From: Thermomicrobiales bacterium
GTDB lineage: Bacteria > Chloroflexota > Chloroflexia > Thermomicrobiales > UBA6265
Length of the DNA: 64,000 nucleotides
Direction: 5' to 3'
NCBI GenBank assembly: GCA_019637585.1
Contig: JAHBVL010000004.1
Span: forward strand, 186,001 to 250,000
In this document: one piece after another, positions 35,242-43,808 of the stretch
How positions within the stretch are numbered: the first letter of the stretch is position 1
Layout of the letters: each line of letters starts with the position of its first letter
Notes under the pieces: generated by a model
Told to the model about the DNA's origin: nothing
The model's input: the letters and a program-made list of their open reading frames with translations, nothing else
Database searches by the model: none
Program-made: the position numbers and the translations under genes

Positions 35242-35341
35242 GGGCGGCAGTAGTGTAATCCAGCGCAGACGCCCTCCTCCGGGTCTCCTCGCGGTCGAGT
35301 ACGCTTCTCCGGCTATTCGCATCCAATCAGGAGCTCCGATC

Positions 35342-36700
35342 GTGCATCACTTCGTTCCTTCTGCCGATGTCACCTCCGAAGTCACCGAAATTCTGCAGGC
35401 ATTGATCCGGTTCGACACCACCAATCCACCCGGCAACGAGAACCTGGCCGCTACCTGGATCATCGAACTGCTGCGTTCGTATGGCATCGATGCGGAACTG
35501 CTGGAAGGGGTGCCCGGGCGTGGCAATGTGGTCGCCCGGTTGCGCGCAGAGCATCCGAAACACCGGCCGCTCCTCCTGATGGGACATGTCGACGTCGTTG
35601 GAGTCGAGCGGGAGCAATGGACCCACGATCCTTTCGGTGGCGAGATCGACGACGGGTTCATCTGGGGACGTGGCGCTCTCGACATGAAGGGGCAGGTGGC
35701 GGCCGAGCTCGTCGCGTTCATTGATGCGCACCGGCGAGATCTTCCCCTCGATCGGGATCTCATCCTGATGGCGACGGCAGACGAAGAAGTGGGCACCGGG
35801 GAGTGCGGCATCGGTTGGCTGGCCGAGCATCACTTCGACAAGATCGACGCTGAGTACGCCATCAACGAAGGAGGCGGCAACCAGTTCGACCTCCTTGGCC
35901 AGCGTTTTCTCACCTGCGCGGTCGGCGAAAAGGGTGGAGATCGCCTCCGCCTCACGTTTCGGGGCCAGCCGGGTCATGCGTCCGTGCCACTCCCCGATAC
36001 AGCGATGAGCAGGCTCGGTCGCGCGCTGGTTCAGCTCGCCGAGCGACGGGGACCGGTCATCCTCAAAGACACGGCGCGAACCATGCTCTCGACGATCGCC
36101 GCCACGCTGCCCGAACCACACGCGGCGGCATTTCGGACCTTCCTGGCTGCTCCGTCGTGGGAGCATGCCGATGCGCTGCCAACCGAGGGAGACTTCCGTT
36201 TGGAAGTGAATGCGATTCTCACCAACACTGCGGTCCCCACCATCGTCCATGGCGGACATCAGATCAATGTCATCCCATCGGAAGTCGTTCTCGATGTCGA
36301 TGGGCGCATCCTGCCGGGCGAGGATCCGGCCAGCTTCCGCGCCGAGATTCAGGCGCTGGTTGGCGAGGACGTGCTTGTAGAGCCTGTTTCCGGATATCCC
36401 GGGCTGGAAGCGTCGCCGCAATCGTCACTTTTCGATGCGCTCGGCGCCACAGCCAGCGAGATGCTGCCCGATGTCCAGCTCATCCCCGTGCTGATGACCG
36501 GCGCCACAGACGCCGGGCTCATTCCGGCGGTGCGGGCGTACGGCATCTTCCCGCTGCGGACATTCGAGCGGCAGGAGCTCTACAACAGCCTTGTGCACGG
36601 TCACGATGAGCGGATCGCCATCGACGATCTCGCCTTTGGCGCCGAGTTCTACATCCGTTTGGTCGAACGGTTCTGTGCCGGTGGAGACGGTTTGGGCTGA
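35342..36700 (+). CDS. M20/M25/M40 family metallohydrolase (ArgE/DapE/ACY1-like)
   Basis: The 452-residue protein has GHVDVVG, WGRGALDMKG, TADEEVGTGECG and a C-terminal HGHDERIAIDD, giving the complete di-zinc ligand set and catalytic Glu. The dimerisation domain spans residues ~195-330 with RGQPGHAS. It deacylates or cleaves amino-acid derivatives in the cytoplasm. The GTG start has AGGAG eight bases upstream. No operon partner follows; repeats begin four bases after its stop. Confidence 0.88.
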   Translation: MHHFVPSADVTSEVTEILQALIRFDTTNPPGNENLAATWIIELLRSYGIDAELLEGVPGRGNVVARLRAEHPKHRPLLLMGHVDVVGVEREQWTHDPFGGEIDDGFIWGRGALDMKGQVAAELVAFIDAHRRDLPLDRDLILMATADEEVGTGECGIGWLAEHHFDKIDAEYAINEGGGNQFDLLGQRFLTCAVGEKGGDRLRLTFRGQPGHASVPLPDTAMSRLGRALVQLAERRGPVILKDTARTMLSTIAATLPEPHAAAFRTFLAAPSWEHADALPTEGDFRLEVNAILTNTAVPTIVHGGHQINVIPSEVVLDVDGRILPGEDPASFRAEIQALVGEDVLVEPVSGYPGLEASPQSSLFDALGATASEMLPDVQLIPVLMTGATDAGLIPAVRAYGIFPLRTFERQELYNSLVHGHDERIAIDDLAFGAEFYIRLVERFCAGGDGLG

Positions 36701-36704
36701 ACCC

Positions 36705-37483
36705 GATCCGAAGGCTGAAGCCATCGGCTAAGACGCCTCGTTGAGGCAGAGGAGTCGGCTGCTGAACGCTGTCGTCGCCCAGGATGGTTCAGCGACCTAT
36801 CCAGCTGCGAAGCTGATCTCTGGCAGTGATCTCGCAATGGCGACCGAGGGGTGTTAGCCTCCGGTTTTCAACCGGTGGTTTCGGGCAGGACAAGGACGCG
36901 GGGCCCGAACCCGGTCCGAAGGCTGAAGCCGTCGGCCAAGACGCCTCATTGAGGCTGAGGAACGGGTTGCTGAGCCCTGTCGTCGCCCAGGATAGCTCAG
37001 CGACCTATCCAGCTGCGAAGCTGATCCCTGGCAGCGATCTCGCAATGGCGACTGAGGGGTGTTAGCCTCCGGTTTTCAACCGGAGGCTTCGGGCAGGACA
37101 AAACAGCAGGCCCGAACCCGATCCGAAGGCTGAAGCCGTCGGCTAAGACGCCTCATTGAGGCAGAGGAACGGGTTGCTGAGCCCTGTCATCGCCCAGGAT
37201 CGCTCAGTGAAACCATCCACCCGAGATGGTGAAATCAGACAGTGATTTCCTTGTCGCGACTGAGGAGTGTTAGCTACCGGTTTTCAACCGGTGGTTTCGG
37301 GCTCGATCCGAAGGCTGAAGCCGTCGGCTAAGACGCCTCGTTGAAGCTGAGGAACGGGTCGCTGAGCCCTGTCGTCGCCTAGGATGGCTCAGTGACCGAC
37401 CCAGCTGCGAAGCTGGTCCGTGGCAGCGATCTCGCATTAGTGGCCGAGGCGTCCTGGCCACCGATTTTCAACCGGTGGTTTCG
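36705..37483. repeat. Four tandem copies of a ~180-bp hairpin repeat (left flank of the transposase)
   Basis: Copies lie at 36705-36890, 36913-37098, 37120-37302 and 37305-37483. Each runs from GATCCGAAGGCTGAAGCC through GCCTC-GTT-GAGGC to CCGGTT-TTC-AACCGG. Between them is a third hairpin that exists in two forms: CAGCT-GCGA-AGCTG in copies 1, 2 and 4, and CACC-CGAGAT-GGTG in copy 3. Both arms change together, which points to selection on base pairing. The last copy ends about 75 bases before the transposase start. Confidence 0.9.
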
Positions 37484-37559
37484 ATTTCGCGGATACTATG
37501 GTTTCTTCGCCGAGGCTGCTGCCTCATGGGGAACCATCCAGCGACCAAGGGAAAGCGCG

Positions 37560-38024
37560 ATGTCATACTGGAGAACCTACTTCCACTTGGTCTGGACGAC
37601 AAAGAACCGGCATCCGCTCATCGTGCCACCGCGCGACGAGCTTCTCCAGCAAGGGATGCGCGTCGTGGCCCGCGACCATGGGGCATATGTTCATGCCGTT
37701 GGCATGGTGTCCGATCACATTCATGTCGCAGTATCGATCCCGCCGACGGTCAGCGTCTCGGAGTTCGTTCGTAAAGCCAAGGGATCCACGGCGGCGTATC
37801 TGAACAGGACGGAGCAATCGGTTGCGCTAGGATGGTTCGGGTGGCAATCAGAGTTTGGAGTCTTCACATTTGCTGAAGACTTGCTGCCTACCATTGTTGG
37901 ATACGTGCTGAATCAGGAACACCATCATCGCGTCAATGACCTCGTTCCTGAGTATGAGAGGCTCGGCCCTATCAGCGGGCAAGCAGTCCGAGACGCTGGT
38001 CCGAAGGCCGAGGCCACCGGCTAA
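37560..38024 (+). CDS. REP-associated tyrosine transposase-like protein (IS200/IS605 TnpA superfamily)
   Basis: The 154-residue protein begins MSYWRTYFHLVWTTKNRHPL, has the HUH motif DHIHVAV (His53, His55) and the nucleophile region YVLNQEHHHR with Tyr115 followed by NQ. The latter is characteristic of RAYT-type Y1 transposases and not of classic IS200. These enzymes nick single-stranded DNA at hairpins. The last ~15 residues and the TAA stop are read from the next repeat copy, so the gene ends inside its own flanking repeat. Intact motifs suggest it is functional. No accessory TnpB is present. Confidence 0.88.
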   Translation: MSYWRTYFHLVWTTKNRHPLIVPPRDELLQQGMRVVARDHGAYVHAVGMVSDHIHVAVSIPPTVSVSEFVRKAKGSTAAYLNRTEQSVALGWFGWQSEFGVFTFAEDLLPTIVGYVLNQEHHHRVNDLVPEYERLGPISGQAVRDAGPKAEATG

Positions 38025-38360
38025 GACGCCTCATAGAGGCAGAGGAGTCGGTTGCTGAACGCTGTCGTCGCCCAGGATGGCCCAGTGAACCATCCACCCG
38101 AGATGGTGAAATTGGGCAGTGATTTCCTTGTCGCGACTGAGGAGTGTTAGCCACCGGTTTTCAACCGGAGGACTCTGGGCTCGATCCGAAGGCTGAAGCC
38201 ATCGGCTAAGACGCCTCGTTGCACGCAGGGGAGCGGGTTGCTGAACCCTGTCGTCGCGCAGGATGGCTCAGCGGGCTATCCATCCGAGATGGTGAAATTG
38301 GGCAGCGATTTCCTTGTCGTGACTGAGGAGTGTTAGCCACCGGTTTTCAACCGGTGGTTC
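37998..38360. repeat. Two more copies of the ~180-bp hairpin repeat (right flank of the transposase)
   Basis: Copies at 37998-38180 and 38183-38360 are in the same orientation as the four on the left. Both carry the CACC/GGTG form of the central hairpin. The first overlaps the end of the transposase gene. The second stops at the end of the oppositely oriented FAD oxidoreductase gene. Variants in the GAGGC arm are GCCTC-ATA-GAGGC in the first and a broken GCCTCGTTGCACGC in the second. Confidence 0.9.
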
Positions 38361-38361
38361 T

Positions 38362-39510
38362 CTAGATGACGTTGTGTTCCTGCGCAAGGTCGCCTTCAGC
38401 AAACCGCGTCGGCCGAAACTCGGAGATGTCGACGGTTTTGGCCTCGCCATCGACGATCAATTCGGCCATGCAGGCGCCGATTGCCGGACCCTGCATGAAG
38501 CCGTGCCCGCTGAATCCGGCCGCGACGGCCAATCCCTCGACATCTCCGGTGAATCCGAGCACGGGGTTGTCGTCCGGGGTGACTTCATAGAACCCGGCCC
38601 AGCCGTTGAGAATGCTGGCCGCTTCGAAGGCCGGGCACCGCTCGACCAGCGCCTCGACCGTTGTGCCCATCCACTCTTCGTCGACCGTTTTCTCGAAGGT
38701 GCTCGGCTCGTCCCGGTTGCCCATACCAAAGAGGAAGCCACCGCTTTCGGGGTGGAAGTAGAGACCGCTGGTGAAGTCGATGGTCATCGGGAGGGATGTG
38801 GGGAGGACATCGAACGGTTCGGTGACGAAGCTCATTCGCCGGTAGGGATCGACTGGAATCTCGACGCCGGCCAGAGCACCGGTCTGCCGGGTCTGGGGAC
38901 CGGTGCAAAGAATGACCAGCGGAGCCGAGATCGAACCGGACGCAGTCGTGACTCCCGTGATCCTGCCGCCAGACTGATCGAGACCGGTGACCGGTTCACC
39001 TTCCACAATAGCCACGCCGCGGGCGCGGGCGGCTTTGGCGTACCCGATCGTCGCGGCGTAGGTGTCGACCCACCCGTCCTCCGGGCAGAATGTGCCGCCG
39101 TAGATGTCGTCGAGAAGGATGTGCGGGTTGAGTTCCCGGATGTCGTCGGGCGTCACCCATCGAGATGGCACGCCGAGCCGCTGCTGCATGGACAGATTGC
39201 GCTCGAAGACCTCGCGATCGGACTCTCGATTCAAAAGGAAGAGATAGCCTTGCTGGCGGAGCGAGATGTCCTGACCGAACGTTTCGGCAAAGTGCTCCCA
39301 GACCCGCACACTCCAGGTCGCCAGACGGACGTTCGTTTCGGTCGAGAACTGCTGCCGGATGCCTCCTGCGGCATCGGCGGTCGCGCCCCGGCCGATCTCG
39401 TCGCGTTCGAGGACGACGATATCCTTCACGCCACGTTCGGCCAGCGAATAGGCGATGGCGCACCCCATGATGCCGGCGCCCACGATGACGACTTCTGCAG
39501 TTTGCTTCAC
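38362..39510 (-). CDS. FAD-dependent oxidoreductase, DAO family (glycine/sarcosine oxidase-like)
   Basis: The 382-residue protein has an N-terminal Rossmann motif VIVGAGIMGCAIAYSLAERG followed by VLERDEIGRGATADAAGGI, the FAD-binding pattern of the D-amino-acid oxidase family. LVILCTGPQT is the second nucleotide motif, and the C-terminal AAGFSGHGFMQGPAIG is also typical. The GTG start at 39510 has AAGGA eight bases upstream; longer starts to 39735 lack family sequence. It likely oxidises an amine such as an N-methyl amino acid. It is divergent from the acyl-ACP-synthetase-like gene. Confidence 0.85.
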   Translation of the reverse strand: MKQTAEVVIVGAGIMGCAIAYSLAERGVKDIVVLERDEIGRGATADAAGGIRQQFSTETNVRLATWSVRVWEHFAETFGQDISLRQQGYLFLLNRESDREVFERNLSMQQRLGVPSRWVTPDDIRELNPHILLDDIYGGTFCPEDGWVDTYAATIGYAKAARARGVAIVEGEPVTGLDQSGGRITGVTTASGSISAPLVILCTGPQTRQTGALAGVEIPVDPYRRMSFVTEPFDVLPTSLPMTIDFTSGLYFHPESGGFLFGMGNRDEPSTFEKTVDEEWMGTTVEALVERCPAFEAASILNGWAGFYEVTPDDNPVLGFTGDVEGLAVAAGFSGHGFMQGPAIGACMAELIVDGEAKTVDISEFRPTRFAEGDLAQEHNVI

Positions 39511-39713
39511 GGCGGATTTCCTTATGACAATAGATATCGTATGACCGATTCGGAGCAGTCGGCCAACAGGGAGATTATCGTCGCCAACGACCGCTCGGCG
39601 CGAATCGGCCCGACGGGTCGAGTCCCCACATGTACAACCGATCGCCCGGCGTCGCATAATCCGGCAAACACAACGGTTGGAGACGGCACGCGCACCGGCG
39701 ACTGGATGCTGGC

Positions 39714-41357
39714 ATGACAGAGTCTGATCGGACAATCGACGAGCAGGTTTCGCTGGTACGGCTGACGCTGGAGGCGTGTCGCCGGAGAAGTAAGGATCTC
39801 AAGCTCGCCGACTCCACCGGCGCCGAGTTGACGGGTGAGATGACCTTGATCCGGGCGTTTGCCCTCCGGCAGGTGCTCCGTCGCGACATCCTGGCCAGGG
39901 ACGAGGTGCATGTCGGCGTACTGATGCCGCCGACGGTTGCGGGCGCTGTCGTCAATCTGGCGCTCACGCTCGATCGGCGCGTACCGGTCAATCTCAACTA
40001 CGTCCTGTCGGCAGGCGGGTTGAAACAGAGTATCGAGCTGGCTGGCATCACCCACGTCATTACCAGTCGCAAGGTAATGGAGCGCCTCGGTCTGGAAATC
40101 GACGCCAATGTCGTCCTTCTGGAAGACATCCCCCCGAAAGTGACGCGCCGCGACAAAGCGGTCGCCGGATTTCTGGGGAAGGTGGCGCCAGTTCCCGTTA
40201 TCGAACGATTGCTCGGGCTCTCCAGCGTGTCAGCGGACGACACATTCGCGATTCTCTTCACATCCGGCGCAACCGGTGAACCGAAAGGGGTTGTTCTCTC
40301 GCATCGCAACGTTGGCTCCAATTGCCTGGCAATCACCAACCGCTTTGCGATCGAGCGTGAGGATGTACTGGTCGGCGTTCTTCCCTTCTTTCACGCCTTT
40401 GGCCTGACGGTCACCCTCTGGATGCCGCTGATTTCCGATGCGGCGGCCGTTTATCACACTAGTCCGCTGGAACCGGACGCGATCGCCACCCTTACGCACA
40501 AATACGAGGCGACCATCCTCCTGGCCACCCCTACCCTGCTTCGCCTCTACGCCAATCAAATTCCGCGGCCGGCGTTTGCCTCACTGACAACCGTGGCGAC
40601 TGGCGCCGAGCGCCTGCCGCCCCGGATCGCCGACCAATTCGAGGAGACGTTCGGGCTGCGGCCATTTGAGGGATATGGGGTGACGGAAACCTCTCCGGCC
40701 ATTGCGTTCAACGTTCCTCCCCAGCGATGGCATGGTCATGGTCCTGCTCCCATTCGGGAAGGCACGGTCGGTAAACCGATCCCGGGCGTCGAGATCAGGG
40801 TCGTGGACCGGGAAAGTGGCGAGGTTCTTCTGGCCGGGAAGGAAGGGCTTCTCCATGTCTCCGGGCCGAATGTGATGCGGGGTTATCTGCACCGGCCCGA
40901 GCTGACAGCTCGCGTGCTTCGGGACGGTTGGTACAACACCGGCGATGTCGTGATCGTCGACGAGGAGGGTTTCATCACGATTACCGGCCGGGAGAGCCAG
41001 TTCTCCAAGGTCGCCGGCGAAACCGTTCCCCATCTCCTCATCGAGGAGAAGATCGCCGAAGTGCTCAGCGCCGCTGGAGCGGAGAACACTCATGCCGCAG
41101 TCACAGCGGTCCCCGACGCCCGCCGTGGCGAACGGATCGTCGTCGTCCACCAACCGTTGTCGATGACGCCGGGAGATGTCGTCCAGGGATTGCGTCGAGC
41201 CGGACTGCCCGCGCTCTACATTCCATCTCCCGACAGCTTTCTCGAAGTCGCGGAGATCCCGATGCTGGGTTCGGGGAAAGTCGATCTTCGCGCGCTCCGG
41301 CATCTCGCCGAAGGGGCGTACGACGAGAATGGCAAACGGCAACGCACGCTTGCCTGA
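39714..41357 (+). CDS. AMP-forming acyl-[ACP]/acyl-CoA synthetase, similar to the synthetase half of Aas
   Basis: The 547-residue protein has the adenylate-forming motifs FTSGATGEPKGVVLSH near residue 183, LPFFHAFGLTV, EGYGVTETSP near residue 318 and GWYNTGD near 404. The order and wording (for example PVNLNYVLSAGGLKQSI and MLGSGKVDLRAL) match the acyl-ACP synthetase domain of Aas, which recycles lysophospholipids, rather than medium-chain acyl-CoA ligases. The acyltransferase half of Aas is absent. The gene starts before the opposite FAD gene's long frame ends, but its own ATG is clear of the chosen FAD start. Confidence 0.78.
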   Translation: MTESDRTIDEQVSLVRLTLEACRRRSKDLKLADSTGAELTGEMTLIRAFALRQVLRRDILARDEVHVGVLMPPTVAGAVVNLALTLDRRVPVNLNYVLSAGGLKQSIELAGITHVITSRKVMERLGLEIDANVVLLEDIPPKVTRRDKAVAGFLGKVAPVPVIERLLGLSSVSADDTFAILFTSGATGEPKGVVLSHRNVGSNCLAITNRFAIEREDVLVGVLPFFHAFGLTVTLWMPLISDAAAVYHTSPLEPDAIATLTHKYEATILLATPTLLRLYANQIPRPAFASLTTVATGAERLPPRIADQFEETFGLRPFEGYGVTETSPAIAFNVPPQRWHGHGPAPIREGTVGKPIPGVEIRVVDRESGEVLLAGKEGLLHVSGPNVMRGYLHRPELTARVLRDGWYNTGDVVIVDEEGFITITGRESQFSKVAGETVPHLLIEEKIAEVLSAAGAENTHAAVTAVPDARRGERIVVVHQPLSMTPGDVVQGLRRAGLPALYIPSPDSFLEVAEIPMLGSGKVDLRALRHLAEGAYDENGKRQRTLA

Positions 41358-41459
41358 TCCCTGCGAAATGGGCATCACCCGCCATGCGGCGTGCGACAAT
41401 AGCGAAACATGCGCTCGGATATTCCGGGCGCGCAATCGTTCGATGAATGAATCGTCGCT

Positions 41460-42005
41460 ATGGCTGAGCTGACCCCACCCGATACCAACCTGGACATCGA
41501 GGAAGCTGGTGTCGCTGCGTCGACCGGGCCGACCGATGCTGAGGAAGTCGAGCCGGTCGAAACGCGTTCTCATGCGGCATGCACGGTGGTCAATGACGCC
41601 GTCGAGCTGGCCAGAGTTCGCGGCAATGCCTTGATGACGACTGACGACCTCTTTGCTGCGATGGTTTCGACCGATTGTGCGGTGTCCAGACTTCTGGCTG
41701 GGCTGGAGATGAATGGCGAGGGCCTGGCCGACCAGCTGGCGTTCATTCTGGGCCGCGCTCCGGCCGAGCCCTCGCACGCAGTACCGGGTTTATCACCACG
41801 CGTCGAACGGGTGATGGAGCGCGCCAGCATCGAAGCAGGCAATGCGAAGGCAAGCGAAGTCTCCACCCTGCATCTTCTGGCGGCGCTCCTCAGGGAGAAA
41901 TCAGGCGTCTCCTGTCTGCTGCTGGAAACCCCTGGTTTGGGACTGGAGCCGGTCGGCGCCGCGTTGAACAAGGCACTACGAGAAGGGATGATCGATCCTT
42001 CGTGA
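41460..42005 (+). CDS. Stand-alone Clp-N (ClpA/ClpC N-terminal) domain protein
   Basis: The 181-residue protein has an acidic, disordered ~40-residue lead and then two helical repeats of the Clp N-domain: ACTVVNDAVELARVRGNALMTTDDLFAAMV and VERVMERASIEAGNAKASEVSTLHLLAALL. Clp N-domains recognise substrates or adaptors for AAA+ unfoldases. No ATPase domain is present. It could be an adaptor or decoy for ClpC, or a ClpS-independent recognition module. Its end overlaps the phosphatase gene by four bases. Confidence 0.75.
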   Translation: MAELTPPDTNLDIEEAGVAASTGPTDAEEVEPVETRSHAACTVVNDAVELARVRGNALMTTDDLFAAMVSTDCAVSRLLAGLEMNGEGLADQLAFILGRAPAEPSHAVPGLSPRVERVMERASIEAGNAKASEVSTLHLLAALLREKSGVSCLLLETPGLGLEPVGAALNKALREGMIDPS

Positions 42006-43156
42006 ACATTTTCCGCCGATTCCCCTTCCTCGTTGTTCTGGCGCTCATCTTCATTCCAGTCAGTCTCCTGGTGGCGACAACTGCCGCGGACCGGTTGGGC
42101 TATTGCGTCAACGATGTCTTGCCGGGCGAGCCTGGACTCAATACCGGCGCGTATGTCCAGAATGTCAGCAGCAACGAGGCGACGGTTCTGTGGCGCACGG
42201 CGGCGGCTCGCGAAGGAGTCCTGGAGCTCACCGATCCATCGGGAGAAACCGAGCGTTTTCAGCTCGAGAGCGCCAAAATCCAGCGTGTTGAACTGACGGA
42301 CCTCGAGCCGGGAGCCACCTATACGTGGAAAGTCGAATCAGGCACTGAAACACACGAGGGGTCGTTCACCACCGCTCCCGAAGCAGATGGCGTGGTGCGG
42401 TTTGCCGCGATAGGGGACAGCGGCACGGGCAGCCTCGCTCAGTACGAAATCGCTGCCCAGCTCGTAGCCAACGATCCGGATGCCGTCCTCCACACGGGTG
42501 ATGTCGTCTATCGACGTGGCGCCCTTTGTCACTATGGACCGCGCTACTTCGCTCCCTATGCCGACCTGATCGCCACGACACCGGTTTTCCCGGTGCTCGG
42601 CAACCATGATGTGATGGCGCACAACGGCCGGGCCTGGTTCGAGACCTTCGCGATTCCCGAGAATGGGGCGGAAGGCTACTACTCGTTCGACTACGGACCA
42701 GCGCATGTTGTTGCGCTCAACACTGAACTCTACGATGGCGGGAGCGAGGCGGAGATCGCCGCCCAAAAAGCCTGGCTCGAAGCGGATCTGGCCGCGACCG
42801 ACCGGCCGTGGACCATCGTGGTCCTGCACAAGCCTCCCTACTCCTCGACCAGTGGCAAGGAGAGCACGGCTGTCCGCGATGATCTGGCGCCGGTGTTTGC
42901 CGAGTATGCCGTCGATCTCGTGCTCGCCGGACATGCCCACAACTACGAGAGAACCGTTCCAATCGACGGCGTCACCTACATCGTCACCGGCGGCGGCGGA
43001 GCCGATCTCTACGACATCAAGGCTGGCGAATTGACCGCCGTCGCTGAAAAGCGGCACCACCTGGTGCTGCTCGACATCACGCCAGAGCGCATGGCGATTT
43101 CCGCAATCGACCGGGATGGCGAGGTCTTCGACTCGGTCGAATTGACTAGTTCCTGA
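42002..43156 (+). CDS. Purple acid phosphatase-like metallophosphoesterase with N-terminal Fn3 domain, exported or anchored
   Basis: The 384-residue protein has an N-terminal membrane segment (FLVVLALIFIPVSLLVAT), a ~85-residue fibronectin-III-like domain (NVSSNEATVLWRTA, LEPGATYTWKV), and a metallophosphatase core. Core motifs are GDSGTGS, HTGDVVYRRG, GNHDVM, VLHKPPYSS and GHAHNYER. A GTG start overlaps the Clp-N stop (GTGA), so translation is coupled. It should hydrolyse phosphate esters outside the membrane. Confidence 0.88.
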   Translation: MNIFRRFPFLVVLALIFIPVSLLVATTAADRLGYCVNDVLPGEPGLNTGAYVQNVSSNEATVLWRTAAAREGVLELTDPSGETERFQLESAKIQRVELTDLEPGATYTWKVESGTETHEGSFTTAPEADGVVRFAAIGDSGTGSLAQYEIAAQLVANDPDAVLHTGDVVYRRGALCHYGPRYFAPYADLIATTPVFPVLGNHDVMAHNGRAWFETFAIPENGAEGYYSFDYGPAHVVALNTELYDGGSEAEIAAQKAWLEADLAATDRPWTIVVLHKPPYSSTSGKESTAVRDDLAPVFAEYAVDLVLAGHAHNYERTVPIDGVTYIVTGGGGADLYDIKAGELTAVAEKRHHLVLLDITPERMAISAIDRDGEVFDSVELTSS

Positions 43157-43193
43157 TCCTCCGGCCCTCAATCCGCAATGAAGAAGTGAAGCC

Positions 43194-43592
43194 ATGGCCA
43201 AGCGACCTCTAAGCGAATATGCCAATGAGCTGGACGCGATCGTTTCGGACCTGGCGCCAGCGCAGCTGCGAATTTCCTTTGATGGATTGAGCGATACGCT
43301 TTACATCGATCTTCACGAGCGGGCCAACCAGACGACAAATGTCTATGTATCGGATGGATGGATGTATCGAGTGGATCGAGAGTCCGACGAAGTGCGCGGG
43401 CTGCAGATCGACAACGTTCTCGCGCATGCCATCGATGTCTACCCCGTTCTTGGCCGCCTGCTGCTCATCGCGGATGATCTGGACGACTATCCGGAGCTGA
43501 CTCCTATCGAGCGCTCTCTGAAATCATGGTCGATCGAGCACTCTCGCGAAGCGCTGGCGGAACTCCCTGAACTTCTTGCCACAGGTGACTAA
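43194..43592 (+). CDS. Conserved-type hypothetical protein (DUF2283-like segment)
   Basis: The 132-residue soluble protein has DTLYIDLHERANQTTNVYVSDGWMYRVDRESDEVRGLQI, which resembles the beta-meander of DUF2283-type proteins, followed by an alpha-helical acidic tail. GAAGAAGTGAAG lies before the ATG. It is 37 bases after the phosphatase gene and may share its transcript. I cannot assign a function. Confidence 0.5.
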   Translation: MAKRPLSEYANELDAIVSDLAPAQLRISFDGLSDTLYIDLHERANQTTNVYVSDGWMYRVDRESDEVRGLQIDNVLAHAIDVYPVLGRLLLIADDLDDYPELTPIERSLKSWSIEHSREALAELPELLATGD

Positions 43593-43603
43593 AAGACGAC
43601 ATA

Positions 43604-43722
43604 ACCACAGTCGCTGTGGTAAGCTTCCCCGGCGATTGCGATGGTTTTCCATCCCGGGATTTCCCTGACAAGCGACATTGTGATCGTTTCCACATGAGTT
43701 GGGTGTGCCGCTCCCGCGGCAC
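43604..43722 (+). other. Leader region of the DEAD-box helicase with two stable hairpins
   Basis: Two hairpins sit in the 216-base gap before the helicase gene: ACCACAG-TCG-CTGTGGT at 43604-43620 and GTGCCGC-TCCC-GCGGCAC at 43705-43722. Neither has a T-run. RNA helicase genes are often regulated through structured leaders, so these may be a regulatory 5' UTR; alternatively the first may end the upstream transcript. Confidence 0.4.
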
Positions 43723-43808
43723 GATGCACGTGTTCGAGCGCCCCTCACGGTCCTGGATGGGTTTGGGCCGATTTGGCGCTCAACCTATCGACAAAAGGAC
43801 CAGAAAGA

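Noticed and set aside
38374-39717. 447-codon plus-strand frame opposite the FAD oxidoreductase
   Set aside because: Antisense frame without domains; the minus-strand protein has full FAD-binding motifs.
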